Source of the DNA: JAKFDI01 sp036676235
GTDB taxonomy: Bacteria; Pseudomonadota; Gammaproteobacteria; Burkholderiales; Burkholderiaceae_C
Assembly: GCA_036676235.1 (NCBI GenBank)
Contig: JAKFDI010000107.1
Coordinates: forward strand, 1-64,000
Direction of reading: 5' to 3'
Length of the DNA stretch: 64,000 nt
The notes under the pieces were generated by a model that worked only from the letters and a program-made list of their open reading frames with translations, was not told where the DNA came from and did no database searches. Below, one piece after another: positions 50,206 through 60,028 of this stretch. A program made the position numbers and the translations under genes. Position 1 is the stretch's first letter. Each line of letters starts with the position of its first letter.

Positions 50206-51126
50206 ATGACGCTCACCGAACTCCGCTACATCGTCGCCGTCGCCCGCGAGAAGCACTTCGGACGCGCCGCCGAAGCCTGCTTCGTCTCGCAGCCGACGCT
50301 CAGCGTGGCAATCAAGAAGCTGGAGGAAGAGCTCGACGTGAAACTCTTCGAGCGCGGCGCGAGCGAGGTGAGCGTGACGCCGCTCGGCGAGGAAATCGTG
50401 CGCCAGGCGCAGTCGGTGATCGAGCAGGCGCAGGGCATCAAGGAGATCGCCAAGCGCGGCAAGGATCCGGTGTCCGGCCCGCTGCGGCTCGGCGTGATCT
50501 ACACCATCGGCCCGTATCTGCTGCCGGATCTCGTGAAGCAGGCGATCGAGCTGGTGCCGCAGATGCCGCTGATGCTGCAAGAGAACTTCACCGTCAAGCT
50601 GCTGGAGATGCTGCGCACCGGCGAGCTGGACGCGGCCATCATGGCCGAGCCATTTCCCGACACGGGTCTGGCCACCGCCGCGCTCTACGACGAGCCCTTC
50701 ATGGCGGCCATTCCGCATGGCCACCCGCTCGCCAAGCGCGAGCGCGTCACGGCCGAGGAGCTGAAGAACGAGACCATGCTGCTGCTCGGCACCGGCCACT
50801 GCTTTCGCGACCACGTGCTCGAGGTGTGCCCGGAGTACGCGCGCTTCTCCAGCAATGCCGAGGGCATTCGCAAGAGCTTCGAGGGTTCGTCGCTGGAAAC
50901 CATCAAGTACATGGTGGCCTCGGGCATGGGCGTGACGGTGGTGCCGCAGCTGAGCGTCACGAAAGACGCCCTGCCGCAGGTCACCTACGTGCCCTTCGCC
51001 GAGCCGGTGCCCACGCGGCGCGTGGTGCTGGCGTGGCGGCGCACCTTCACGCGCTACGAAGCCATCGCGGCGCTGCGCAACACCATCTACGCCTGCAGGC
51101 TCGAAGGGGTGACGCGGCTGTCCTGA
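50206..51126 (+). CDS. oxyR: Hydrogen peroxide-sensing LysR-type regulator OxyR
   Basis: A 306-residue regulator with an N-terminal LysR HTH (TELRYIVAVAREKHFGRAAEACFVSQPTLSVAIKKLEEEL) and an effector domain. The redox pair is at C199 and C208 in GTGHCFRDHVLEVC, the same numbers as in E. coli OxyR. Oxidation forms a disulfide and switches on peroxide-defence genes. It lies 70 bases after recG, a recG-oxyR order known from other proteobacteria, and 81 bases before dps, a typical target. Start ATG at 50206. Confidence 0.96.
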   Translation: MTLTELRYIVAVAREKHFGRAAEACFVSQPTLSVAIKKLEEELDVKLFERGASEVSVTPLGEEIVRQAQSVIEQAQGIKEIAKRGKDPVSGPLRLGVIYTIGPYLLPDLVKQAIELVPQMPLMLQENFTVKLLEMLRTGELDAAIMAEPFPDTGLATAALYDEPFMAAIPHGHPLAKRERVTAEELKNETMLLLGTGHCFRDHVLEVCPEYARFSSNAEGIRKSFEGSSLETIKYMVASGMGVTVVPQLSVTKDALPQVTYVPFAEPVPTRRVVLAWRRTFTRYEAIAALRNTIYACRLEGVTRLS

Positions 51127-51168
51127 CGGCGCGCAATCCCGCGGGCTTCGTGCGGCATGGCTTCGCCG

Positions 51169-51183
51169 ATAGACTGCTTCGAT
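51169..51183 (+). promoter_or_regulatory. Possible OxyR half-site before dps
   Basis: ATAG (51169-51172), 7 bases, then CGAT (51180-51183), matches the ATAG-N7-CTAT unit of the OxyR consensus at 7 of 8 positions. The neighbouring units of the full four-part consensus are not recognisable. It lies 25 bases before the dps ATG, which would overlap a promoter -10 to +1 region rather than the usual -35 position, so confidence is low. Confidence 0.25.
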
Positions 51184-51207
51184 CCCATAGCGCCAAAGGA
51201 GTGATGC

Positions 51208-51732
51208 ATGGCCAAGAAGCAGAAGACTGGCACCTCGGGCAGCGCAGCCACCGCCGGCTACGCCATCAACATCGGCATCGGCGAGAAGGACCGCGCGGCC
51301 ATCGCCGGGGGCCTGAGCCGGCTGCTGGCCGACACCTACACGCTCTATCTCACGACCCACAACTTCCACTGGAACGTGACCGGGCCGATGTTCAACACGC
51401 TGCACCTCATGTTCATGACGCAGTACACCGAGCTGTGGAACGCGGTGGACCCGGTGGCCGAGCGCATCCGCTCGCTGGGCCATGCGGCGCCCGGCTCGTA
51501 CGCCCAGTTCGGCGCGCTCGCCTCGGTGCCCGACGTGCCGGCGACGCCGCCCAAGGCGCTCGAGATGGTGCGCATCCTCGTCGAAGGCCATGAGGCGGTG
51601 GCGCGCACCGCACGCGGCCTCTTCCCGATGGTCGAGAAGGCCGGTGACGAACCCACCGCCGACCTGCTGACGCAGCGCCTGGCGGTGCACGAACAGGCCG
51701 CGTGGATGCTGCGCAGTCTGCTCGAAGAATAA
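51208..51732 (+). CDS. dps: Dps-family ferritin-like DNA protection protein
   Basis: A 174-residue four-helix protein that forms 12-subunit cages, oxidises iron with hydrogen peroxide and can bind DNA. The ferroxidase residues are H51 and H54 in TTHNFHWNVTGPMF, H66, D81 and E85 in WNAVDPVAERIRSLG. The N-terminus MAKKQKTGTSGS is Lys-rich and could contact DNA. Located directly after oxyR, its usual activator. AAAGGAGTGATGC precedes the ATG. Confidence 0.95.
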   Translation: MAKKQKTGTSGSAATAGYAINIGIGEKDRAAIAGGLSRLLADTYTLYLTTHNFHWNVTGPMFNTLHLMFMTQYTELWNAVDPVAERIRSLGHAAPGSYAQFGALASVPDVPATPPKALEMVRILVEGHEAVARTARGLFPMVEKAGDEPTADLLTQRLAVHEQAAWMLRSLLEE

Positions 51733-51734
51733 GA

Positions 51735-51815
51735 ATGTCCGCCCCCACGTCGCTTCGCTCCTGCCCCCCGTGGGGGCGCTCAGCCGCCTTGAGGCGGCTC
51801 GGCGGCAGCTGAGTC
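51735..51815 (+). repeat. Type B-like GC-rich repeat after dps
   Basis: It begins 3 bases after the dps stop, with TGTCCGCCCCCACGTCGC, a small stem, CCCCCCGTGGGGG, CGCTCAGCCGCCTTGAGGCG and GCTCGGCGGCAGCTGAG. It shares layout and the GCTCAGCCG core with the element at 52452-52530. Same orientation as dps. Confidence 0.6.
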
Positions 51816-51825
51816 CGCCCTTCCG

Positions 51826-52449
51826 ATGCGCATCGCCATCCTCACCTTCGACGGCTTCAACGAGCTCGACTCCTTCATCGCGTTCGGGCTGCTGAATCGC
51901 CTGAGCGCGCTGGGCTGGAAAGCCGAGATCACCGCGCCGGCCGCGCAGGTCACGTCGATGAACGGCGTGACGGTGCAGGCGCAGCAGCCGCTCGAGTTCG
52001 CCAACGAAGCCGACGCGGTGCTGTTCGGCAGCGGCATCTACACCCGCGCCATCGCCGAAGACATGGGCAAGCGGGGCGCCGTGCTCGACCGCCTGCAGCT
52101 CGACCCGCTGCGCCAGCTCATTGCCGGGCAATGCTCGGGCACGTTGCTGATGGCGCGGCTCGGGCTGCTGGCCGACATGCCCGCGTGCACCGACACGACC
52201 ACCAAGCCGTGGGTCGTGGAAGCCGGCGTGCGCGTGGTCGACGCACCGTTCCACGCACGCGGGCCGCTCGCCACGGCCGGGGGCTGCCTCGCCTCGCAGT
52301 ACCTCGCGGCCTGGCTCATGCTCAAGGGCGGCGGGCTGGCCGCGGCCACGCAGGCGCTGCATTACGTCGCGCCGGTGGGCGAGAAAGACAGCTACGTCGC
52401 GCGGGTGCTCGACGTGGTGAAGCCCTTCGTCGACGACCCCAAGGCTTGA
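51826..52449 (+). CDS. DJ-1/PfpI-family protein
   Basis: A 207-residue single-domain protein of the DJ-1/PfpI superfamily: MRIAILTFDGFNELDSFIAFGLLNRLSALGWKAEITAP, then a nucleophile elbow IAGQCSGTLLMARLG with C103. The family glutamate near E14 could pair with it. Functions vary (glyoxalase III, amidase, isonitrile hydratase, stress chaperone). The order oxyR-dps-this gene suggests, without proving, a stress role. It is preceded by a type B-like repeat and followed by another, so it may be transcribed alone. Start ATG at 51826. Confidence 0.88.
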   Translation: MRIAILTFDGFNELDSFIAFGLLNRLSALGWKAEITAPAAQVTSMNGVTVQAQQPLEFANEADAVLFGSGIYTRAIAEDMGKRGAVLDRLQLDPLRQLIAGQCSGTLLMARLGLLADMPACTDTTTKPWVVEAGVRVVDAPFHARGPLATAGGCLASQYLAAWLMLKGGGLAAATQALHYVAPVGEKDSYVARVLDVVKPFVDDPKA

Positions 52450-52451
52450 AA

Positions 52452-52530
52452 TGTCGACCCCCGTCGCGGACTACCGCGACACCCCCCGCGGGGGTGCTCA
52501 GCCGGCTTGGGGCGGCCCGGCGCCCGGCGG
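52452..52530 (+). repeat. Type B GC-rich repeat after the DJ-1/PfpI gene
   Basis: It begins 2 bases after the stop codon: TGTCGACCCCCGTCGCGGAC, the arm CCGCGACACCCCCC, GCGGGGGTGCTCAGCCGGCT, then TGGGGCGGCCCGGC. GTCGCGGac/taCCGCGAC and CCCCCcgc/GGGGG form stems. It lies before prfC, about 70 bases upstream of its ATG. Confidence 0.65.
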
Positions 52531-52599
52531 AGCGTCCGGCGCGTACAGCCGATAATTCGCGGTTTCGCCCGCGAGGCGGCCGGTCAGCGGCCGCAACCC

Positions 52600-54252
<1,653 letters not shown>

Positions 54253-54254
54253 GG

Positions 54255-54275
54255 CTCCCCCCTACGCGCGGCGCC
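54255..54275 (+). repeat. Remnant of a type A repeat after prfC
   Basis: CTCCCCCCTACGCGCGGCGC starts 3 bases after the prfC stop, matching only the first 15 or so bases of the type A element before the match ends. It precedes ubiA by 15 bases. Confidence 0.4.
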
Positions 54276-54289
54276 ATGACAATCCGCCC

Positions 54290-55207
54290 ATGTCTGCCCT
54301 GCCCCCGCCCGCTCATCCGGCCACACGGCTGTCGCTCTACCTGAACCTGATCCGCTGGGACCGCCCCGCCGGCTGGCTGCTGCTGCTGTGGCCGACGCTC
54401 TCGGCGCTGTGGATCGCGGCCGACGGATTTCCCGGCTGGCATCTGCTGGGGGTGTTCGTGCTCGGCACGATCCTGATGCGAAGCGCCGGCTGCTGCATCA
54501 ACGACGTGGCCGACCGCGAGTTCGATCGCCATGTGAAGCGCACCGCGCAGCGGCCGGTGACCAGCGGCGCGCTCGGCGTCAAGCAGGCGCTCGGCTTCGG
54601 CGCGGTGCTTGCGCTGGCCGCATTCGCCCTGGTGCTGACCACCAACCCGCCGACCATCCTGCTGTCGTTCGCGGCGCTGCTGATCGCCATGCTCTACCCG
54701 TATGCGAAGCGCGTGATCTCGATTCCGCAGGCGGTGCTCGGGCTGGCGTTCAGCTTCGGCATTCCGATGGCCTTCGCGGCGGTGCTGGGCGGCATCGATT
54801 GGAGTCTCTCGGCCGTCAACGCCGCCGTACCGCAGCACGCGTGGTGGCTGCTGCTGGGCAATGCCTTCTGGGTGCTGGCCTACGACACCGAATACGCCAT
54901 GGTCGACCGCGACGACGACCTGAACCTGTCGATCAAGACCTCGGCCGTCACGCTCGGCAAGCTCGACGTAACGGCCGTGATGGCCTTCTACGCGGTGCAC
55001 CTGGGCACCTGGGCCTTCTTCGGCCGGCTGCTGGGCTTAGGCAACGTCTTCCTGCTCGGCATCGCAGCGGCCGCGGCGCAGGCGCTGTGGCACTACACGC
55101 TGATCCGTCACCGCAGCCGCGAGGGGTGTTTCCGCGCCTTCCGGCTCAACCACTGGGTCGGTTTCGCGGTCTTCGCGGGCATCGCGCTCGATCTGTTGCT
55201 GCGATAG
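54290..55207 (+). CDS. ubiA: 4-hydroxybenzoate polyprenyltransferase
   Basis: A 305-residue membrane prenyltransferase that attaches the polyprenyl tail to 4-hydroxybenzoate in ubiquinone synthesis. Markers are IRWDRPAGWLLLLWPTLSALW, MRSAGCCINDVADREFDRHVKRTAQRPVTSG (the NDxxDxxxD motif) and ANAFWVLAYDTEYAMVDRDDDL-like second Asp motif (here GNAFWVLAYDTEYAMVDRDDD), followed by IKTSAVTLG. About eight or nine helices. The start is the ATG at 54290. It is 37 bases after prfC and so may share its transcript. No ubiC is adjacent. Confidence 0.95.
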   Translation: MSALPPPAHPATRLSLYLNLIRWDRPAGWLLLLWPTLSALWIAADGFPGWHLLGVFVLGTILMRSAGCCINDVADREFDRHVKRTAQRPVTSGALGVKQALGFGAVLALAAFALVLTTNPPTILLSFAALLIAMLYPYAKRVISIPQAVLGLAFSFGIPMAFAAVLGGIDWSLSAVNAAVPQHAWWLLLGNAFWVLAYDTEYAMVDRDDDLNLSIKTSAVTLGKLDVTAVMAFYAVHLGTWAFFGRLLGLGNVFLLGIAAAAAQALWHYTLIRHRSREGCFRAFRLNHWVGFAVFAGIALDLLLR

Positions 55208-55336
55208 GGCAGCGCATGGGCGCCACGAAGGACCACGCTCTCGCGCGCTGTGCGTCGCCGGGATACTCGTGCGACAGCCCCCTACGGCCACAGAAGGACG
55301 ACTGATGCGGCCTTTGCGCCGCGCGCGGCATCTGCG

Positions 55337-56377
55337 ATGAACCCGTACTACGACCCAGCCAAGCCGCACCATCGCCCGGACGGATTCCAGAACAACTACG
55401 CCGAGTTCGAGCCCAAGAGCCTGGCCGAGGTGCTGCGCTGGCGCTGGCACGCGACCCGGGCCGGGCTGCCACCAACGCCTCAAACACCGACGCCCGTCGT
55501 CGCGGCCGACCTGCCCTTGCTGCATGCGTATGCGGCGTCCGGCGGCGGCACAGCGCCCACCGTCACCTGGATCGGCCATGCCACGGCGATGGTGCAGATG
55601 GGCGGCGTGACGCTGCTCACCGACCCGATGTTCTCGCAGCGTGCTTCGCCCCTGCGCTTTGTCGGCCCGAAGCGGCACCAGCCGCCGGGCATTGCGCTTG
55701 GCGACCTGCCGCACGTCGACCTGGTGCTGGTGTCGCACAACCACTTCGACCACCTCGACGAGGCCTCCGTCACCGCTCTCTCGCGCCAGCCCGGCGGCTC
55801 GCCGCTGTTCGTGGTGCCGCTCGGGCTTGGGGCCTGGTTCGCGGCACGCGGCCTGCGCCGGGTGGTCGAGCTCGACTGGTGGGACCGCCATGCGCTGCTG
55901 GGCCGCGAGGTCGAGGTGGTGCTCGTGCCGGCGCAGCACTGGTCGGCGCGCGGGCTGACGGATCGCATGAAGACCTTGTGGGGCGGCTTCGCCGTGTTCG
56001 CGCCCGACTGCCACCTGCTGTTCGCCGGCGACACCGCCTATTCCCGCGATTTCACCGACGTGCGCGAGCGCTTTGCCGCCCGCCAGACGGCCACGCTCGG
56101 CGGCGGCTTCGATCTGGCCTTGCTGCCGATCGGCGCTTACGAACCGCGCTGGTTCATGGCCGCCCAGCATGTGAACGTGCCCGAGGCGGTGCAGATCCAC
56201 CGGGACCTCGGCGCCAAGCGCTCGCTCGGCATCCACTGGGGCACGTTCGAACTCACCGACGAGCCGCTGGACGCACCGCCGGCCGAACTGGCAGCGCACC
56301 GCGAACGCTGCGGCATCCCGCCCGACGAGTTCTTCGTGATGGCCATCGGCGAGACGCGCGTCCTTCCGCCGCGATGA
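55337..56377 (+). CDS. MBL-fold metallohydrolase (NAPE-PLD/UlaG-like)
   Basis: A 346-residue metallo-beta-lactamase-fold protein. Core motifs are TVTWIGHATAMVQMGGVTLLTDPMFS, LVSHNHFDHLD (HxHxDH zinc motif, about residues 133-139), PAQHWSARG, LLFAGDTAYSRDF (Asp bridge) and GIHWGTF (final His). This layout matches the N-acylphosphatidylethanolamine phospholipase D-like and UlaG-like groups, with no signal peptide. The substrate cannot be inferred. The ATG at 55337 begins MNPYYDPAKPHHRPDGFQNNY, a typical family N-terminus. It converges on gdhA. Confidence 0.92.
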   Translation: MNPYYDPAKPHHRPDGFQNNYAEFEPKSLAEVLRWRWHATRAGLPPTPQTPTPVVAADLPLLHAYAASGGGTAPTVTWIGHATAMVQMGGVTLLTDPMFSQRASPLRFVGPKRHQPPGIALGDLPHVDLVLVSHNHFDHLDEASVTALSRQPGGSPLFVVPLGLGAWFAARGLRRVVELDWWDRHALLGREVEVVLVPAQHWSARGLTDRMKTLWGGFAVFAPDCHLLFAGDTAYSRDFTDVRERFAARQTATLGGGFDLALLPIGAYEPRWFMAAQHVNVPEAVQIHRDLGAKRSLGIHWGTFELTDEPLDAPPAELAAHRERCGIPPDEFFVMAIGETRVLPPR

Positions 56378-56398
56378 AGCGAAGCGCGTCGGGAGCGG

Positions 56399-57670
56399 TC
56401 AGGGATACAAACCACGCTCCTGGCGGGCCATGAGGATGCGCTCGCAGGCGACCGCAAACGTGGCGGTGCGCAGCGTGATCTTGTGCCGGTCGGCCGTGTC
56501 CCAGATCTTGCGCAGCGCGTCGACCATGATCTTGTCGAGCCGCACGTTGATCTCGTCCTCGGTCCAGAAGAAGCTCGAGAAGTCCTGCACCCACTCGAAG
56601 TAGCTCACCGTCACGCCGCCGGCGTTGCAGATGACGTCGGGCATGACGAGGATGCCGCGCTCCTTGAGCACGTCGTCGCCTTCCGGCAGCGTGGGCCCGT
56701 TGGCACCTTCGAGCACCAGCTTGGCCTTGATGCGTTGCGCCCGCTCCGGCGTGATCTGGCCTTCGAGCGCCGCCGGAATCAGGATGTCGCAGTCGGTGTC
56801 CCAGAACGATTCGTCGTCGATGCGCTCGCCACCGGTGAAGCCGCCCACACCGCCGTCGCGGCGCACGGTGTTCATCAGCTCGGCCATGTCGAAGCCGTTC
56901 TTGTTGACGATGCTGCCGGTGTGGTCCTGCACCGCGACGATCTTGCCGCCCGAGCCGACGAAGAGCTCGGCCGCCGAACTGCCCACATTGCCGAAGCCCT
57001 GCACGGCCACACGCACGCCGTCGAGGTTGACGCCCATGCGGCGCAGGGCCTCTCGCCCGGTCACGTAGACGCCGCGGCCGGTGGCCTTCACGCGCCCGAG
57101 CGAGCCGCCCAGGTGAATGGGCTTGCCCGTCACCACGCCGGTGGCGGTGGTGCCGGTGTTCATCGAGTAGGTGTCCATCATCCAGGCCATCACCTGGGCG
57201 TTGGTGTTGACGTCGGGCGCGGGGATGTCGCGCTGCGGGCCGATGATGATGCCGATCTCGCTGGTGTAGCGCCGCGTCACGCGCTCCAGTTCCTTCAGCG
57301 ACAGCGTCTTCGGATCGACGCGGATGCCGCCCTTGGCGCCGCCATAGGGCAGGTTCACGGCGGCGCACTTGATCGTCATCCACGCCGACAGCGCCATCAC
57401 CTCTTCCAGCGTCACGTCGGGGTGGAAGCGCACGCCGCCCTTGCCCGGCCCGCGCGACAGGTTGTGCTGCACGCGGTAGCCCTCGAAGTGCGCCACGCTG
57501 CCGTCGTCCATCTCGATGGGCACGTCGACGATCAACGCGCGCTTGGGGCGCTTGAGCGTCTCCGACCAATGGGCGAGCGGCCCGAGGTAGGGCAGCACGC
57601 GGTCGATCTGCGACAGATAGGTCTGCCAGGGGCTGGTGTGGTCGCTGGAAACGTAGGAAAGAGCGGTCAT
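56399..57670 (-). CDS. gdhA: Glutamate dehydrogenase
   Basis: A 423-residue Glu/Leu/Phe/Val dehydrogenase that interconverts glutamate and 2-oxoglutarate plus ammonia. The substrate domain has VQHNLSRGPGKGGVRFHPDVT and LPYGGAKGGIRVDPK with the catalytic lysines. The Rossmann domain has VAVQGFGNVGSSAAELF; Asp/Glu following it would set NAD versus NADP preference, here VAVQDHTG with Asp. LEGANGPTLPEGDDVL and ICNAGGVTVSYFEWVQ are C-terminal signatures. Length fits hexameric catabolic-type enzymes. GAGGAACAACA precedes the ATG at 57670. Confidence 0.95.
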   Translation of the reverse strand: MTALSYVSSDHTSPWQTYLSQIDRVLPYLGPLAHWSETLKRPKRALIVDVPIEMDDGSVAHFEGYRVQHNLSRGPGKGGVRFHPDVTLEEVMALSAWMTIKCAAVNLPYGGAKGGIRVDPKTLSLKELERVTRRYTSEIGIIIGPQRDIPAPDVNTNAQVMAWMMDTYSMNTGTTATGVVTGKPIHLGGSLGRVKATGRGVYVTGREALRRMGVNLDGVRVAVQGFGNVGSSAAELFVGSGGKIVAVQDHTGSIVNKNGFDMAELMNTVRRDGGVGGFTGGERIDDESFWDTDCDILIPAALEGQITPERAQRIKAKLVLEGANGPTLPEGDDVLKERGILVMPDVICNAGGVTVSYFEWVQDFSSFFWTEDEINVRLDKIMVDALRKIWDTADRHKITLRTATFAVACERILMARQERGLYP

Positions 57671-57851
57671 TGTTGTTCCTCGCACGTGAGATGAACACGC
57701 GCGTCGGAGGGGCCGTGCGGCGCAGCGCGTGCGCAGGCACTGTAGGCCTTCGGCACCGCTTTTCGCAGGCCATGGCGATGCCGGGTTTGCATCGCGAAGC
57801 ACGCCGCGGGCATGACGTTTGCTGGCCGACGCGGCGGCCGGACTGCGCGGC

Positions 57852-58661
57852 TCAGGCGCCGAATTCGTCGCCCAGCTCAACGGCGCGCCGGCGGGCCGCT
57901 TCGAGGGCACGCACGAAGGCGGCCTTCACGCCGTCGGCCTCCATCGACGTGATTGCCGCATGCGTGGTGCCGCCCTTGGAGGTGACACGCTCGCGCAGCA
58001 GCTCGGGCGGCTCGCTCGAATCGCGCGCCAGGGCCGCGGCGCCGCGGAAGGTGGCGACGGCGAGTTGCTTGCCTTGCTCGGCCGACAGACCCATCGCGAG
58101 GCCGGCCTGCATCATGGCCTCGATGAAATAGAAGACATAGGCCGGGCCGGAACCCGACAGCGCGGTCACCGCATCGAGATCGTGTTCGTGCGCCACCCAC
58201 AGCGTCTGGCCCGTGGGTGCGAGCACCTGCTCGATCCGCGTCTTCTCGTCGGCCGTGACCGCTTCGCGCGCAAACAGGCCCGAGATGCCCTGCCCGATCA
58301 GCGCCGGCGTGTTGGGCATGGCGCGCACCACGCGCTCGGTGCCGGTGGCACGCGCGATGGCATCGCTGCGGATGCCGGCCATCACGCTCAGGTGCAGCGC
58401 GCCGCCCACGTGCGTGGCGCAGGGCGCGGCGGCGGCATGGAAGAGCTGCGGCTTCACCGCCCACACCACGAGCTGCGCTTGCGCAAGCGTTGCATCGGCC
58501 GCCGCCAGCGTTCGCACGCCGAAGTCGCCTTGCAGTTTGGTGCGCTGCGCTTCGCCCGGATCGACGACGAGGATGGACTGCGCCGCGCGCCCGCTCGTCA
58601 CGAGCCCGCCGATGATGGCGCCGGCCATGTTGCCGCCGCCGATGAATGCGATCGTGTCCAT
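57852..58661 (-). CDS. proC: Pyrroline-5-carboxylate reductase
   Basis: A 269-residue NAD(P)H enzyme for the last step of proline synthesis. The Rossmann loop is FIGGGNMAGAIIGGL (residues 6-20). VVWAVKPQLF, RAMPNTPALIGQGISGL, and the C-terminal dimer/active-site block AVTALSGSGPAYVFYFIEAM and VTSKGGTTHAAITSME are all present. Length is normal. The ATG at 58661 lies 5 bases after the stop of the LysR-type gene on the same strand, so the two are probably co-transcribed. Confidence 0.97.
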   Translation of the reverse strand: MDTIAFIGGGNMAGAIIGGLVTSGRAAQSILVVDPGEAQRTKLQGDFGVRTLAAADATLAQAQLVVWAVKPQLFHAAAAPCATHVGGALHLSVMAGIRSDAIARATGTERVVRAMPNTPALIGQGISGLFAREAVTADEKTRIEQVLAPTGQTLWVAHEHDLDAVTALSGSGPAYVFYFIEAMMQAGLAMGLSAEQGKQLAVATFRGAAALARDSSEPPELLRERVTSKGGTTHAAITSMEADGVKAAFVRALEAARRRAVELGDEFGA

Positions 58662-58666
58662 GCGGT

Positions 58667-59527
58667 TCAGTGTAGAAGCTTCGTTCCGATGGCGGCCCAG
58701 CGGCGCAGGGCACGTTCGGTGTCGCGCAGTCCGGGGCGCGCGAGCGCGTAGAACGACAGCCGCCCCGGCGACGGCCAGGCGTGCGCGTCCTTGCCGGACA
58801 GCAGCTTCAGGTCGGCGGGAATGGCGCCGAGGTTCAGGCAGCCGACACCCCAACCCGCGCGAATGGCGGCCACCGCCCCGTGGCTGCCGCTGCAGCTGAG
58901 CTGCAGATGGTGCGCCCGGCCCGAGCGCGCCAGCGCGGCGAGGGCGAGCGAGCGCACCGGACACTCCGGCCCGAGCAGCACCAGCGGCACCGGCTCCTGC
59001 AACGGCGGCGCATGGCCGGCGCCGATGACCCAGGCGAGCGGTTCGCGCCGCAACAGCCGCGCCTCGGGCACCGGCGCGGCGCTGGTGATGACGGCGAGAT
59101 CCACCTCGCCGGCGGCCCACAGCTGCTGCAGCGCCGCGGAGCTGGTCCACAGCAGCTCGAGGCGCGCTCCGGGCGCCGAATCCCGCAGCAGCGCCAGCAG
59201 TTCGCCGAGCCGCGCGGGCATGAAGTACTCGCTGATGCCCACGCGCCACACCGCCGCTTCCGCCTGCGGCCGCACCACGCGGCGCGCCTCGTCTTGCCAG
59301 TCGATCAGCTTGCGTGCGTGTGCAAGGAACCGTTCACCTTCGTCGGTGAGGGCCAATGCGCGGGTGCTGCGATGGACCAGCCGCGCACCGACTGCCGCTT
59401 CGAGCTGCTGCAGGTGCGTGCTGACGGCGGACTGCGTGCGATGCACCTGCTGCGCGGCCCGCGTGACGGAGCCGGCCTGTGCGATGGCGACAAAACTGCG
59501 CAGCCAAAGCGGGTCGAGATCAGTCAT
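58667..59527 (-). CDS. LysR-type transcriptional regulator
   Basis: A 286-residue LysR family protein with an N-terminal HTH (DPLWLRSFVAIAQAGSVTRAAQQVHRTQSAVSTHLQQLEAAVG) and a periplasmic-binding-like effector domain (about 88-280). The ligand is unknown. The ATG at 59527 (MTDLDPLWLRSF) is the family start; an extra ten in-frame codons upstream are not conserved. It diverges from a tautomerase-family gene with a 96-base gap full of GATTC/GAATC motifs, its likely operator and target. It may share a transcript with proC downstream. Confidence 0.93.
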   Translation of the reverse strand: MTDLDPLWLRSFVAIAQAGSVTRAAQQVHRTQSAVSTHLQQLEAAVGARLVHRSTRALALTDEGERFLAHARKLIDWQDEARRVVRPQAEAAVWRVGISEYFMPARLGELLALLRDSAPGARLELLWTSSAALQQLWAAGEVDLAVITSAAPVPEARLLRREPLAWVIGAGHAPPLQEPVPLVLLGPECPVRSLALAALARSGRAHHLQLSCSGSHGAVAAIRAGWGVGCLNLGAIPADLKLLSGKDAHAWPSPGRLSFYALARPGLRDTERALRRWAAIGTKLLH

Positions 59528-59531
59528 GTGG

Positions 59532-59575
59532 GATTCTGATGAATTCGAGCGAATCAAACTGATTCTCCGATTGAT
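59532..59575. promoter_or_regulatory. Array of GATTC/GAATC motifs between LysR and tautomerase genes
   Basis: GATTC at 59532, GAATTC at 59541, GAATC at 59551 and GATTC at 59561, with GATTG at 59570, lie about 9-10 bases apart. GATTC/GAATC are inverted copies, and ATTC-gagc-GAAT is a small palindrome. One-turn spacing on the same DNA face is usual for LysR-type multi-site operators. Confidence 0.45.
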
Positions 59576-59623
59576 CCTGCGTGCCTAGACTGAGCTTGTC
59601 AAGTCAACCCACGGAGTCGATCC

Positions 59624-60019
59624 ATGCCTTACCTGCACATCCAGATCTCCGGCGCCGCAGACGCCGCGCTCGCTGCCCGCGTGGCGCGCCAGGCGACCGA
59701 GCTCACCGCCCGGCTGCTCGGCAAGGATGCGGCGCTGACCGCCGTCGCCATCGATTTCATCGACCCCGCGCTCTGGTTCATCGGCGGCCAGGTGCTCTCT
59801 GATGCACCGCTGCGCAGCTACCACTGGATGGTCAGCATCACCGACGAGACCAACACGCGTCGCGAGAAGGCGGCCTACCTCGGCGCCGTGCACACCGCGA
59901 TGGCCGAGCTGCTCGGCGGCGTGGCGGAGCACTCGTACGTGCATGTAGCCGACCTGCGCGCAAGCGCCTACGGCTACGGCGGCAAGACGCAGGAGCAGCG
60001 CTACGCCGTGCCCGCCTGA
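59624..60019 (+). CDS. Tautomerase-superfamily protein
   Basis: A 131-residue protein of the tautomerase (4-oxalocrotonate tautomerase/MIF) superfamily. It starts MPYLHIQISGAAD, so after Met removal Pro1 would be the catalytic base. The length (about 130) matches the two-unit form related to 5-carboxymethyl-2-hydroxymuconate isomerase, with similar halves near residues 1-60 and 63-125. The substrate is unknown. It diverges from a LysR-type regulator and lies before the convergent putA gene. ACGGAGTCGATCC precedes the ATG. Confidence 0.82.
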   Translation: MPYLHIQISGAADAALAARVARQATELTARLLGKDAALTAVAIDFIDPALWFIGGQVLSDAPLRSYHWMVSITDETNTRREKAAYLGAVHTAMAELLGGVAEHSYVHVADLRASAYGYGGKTQEQRYAVPA

Positions 60020-60028
60020 GGCCGGCGT

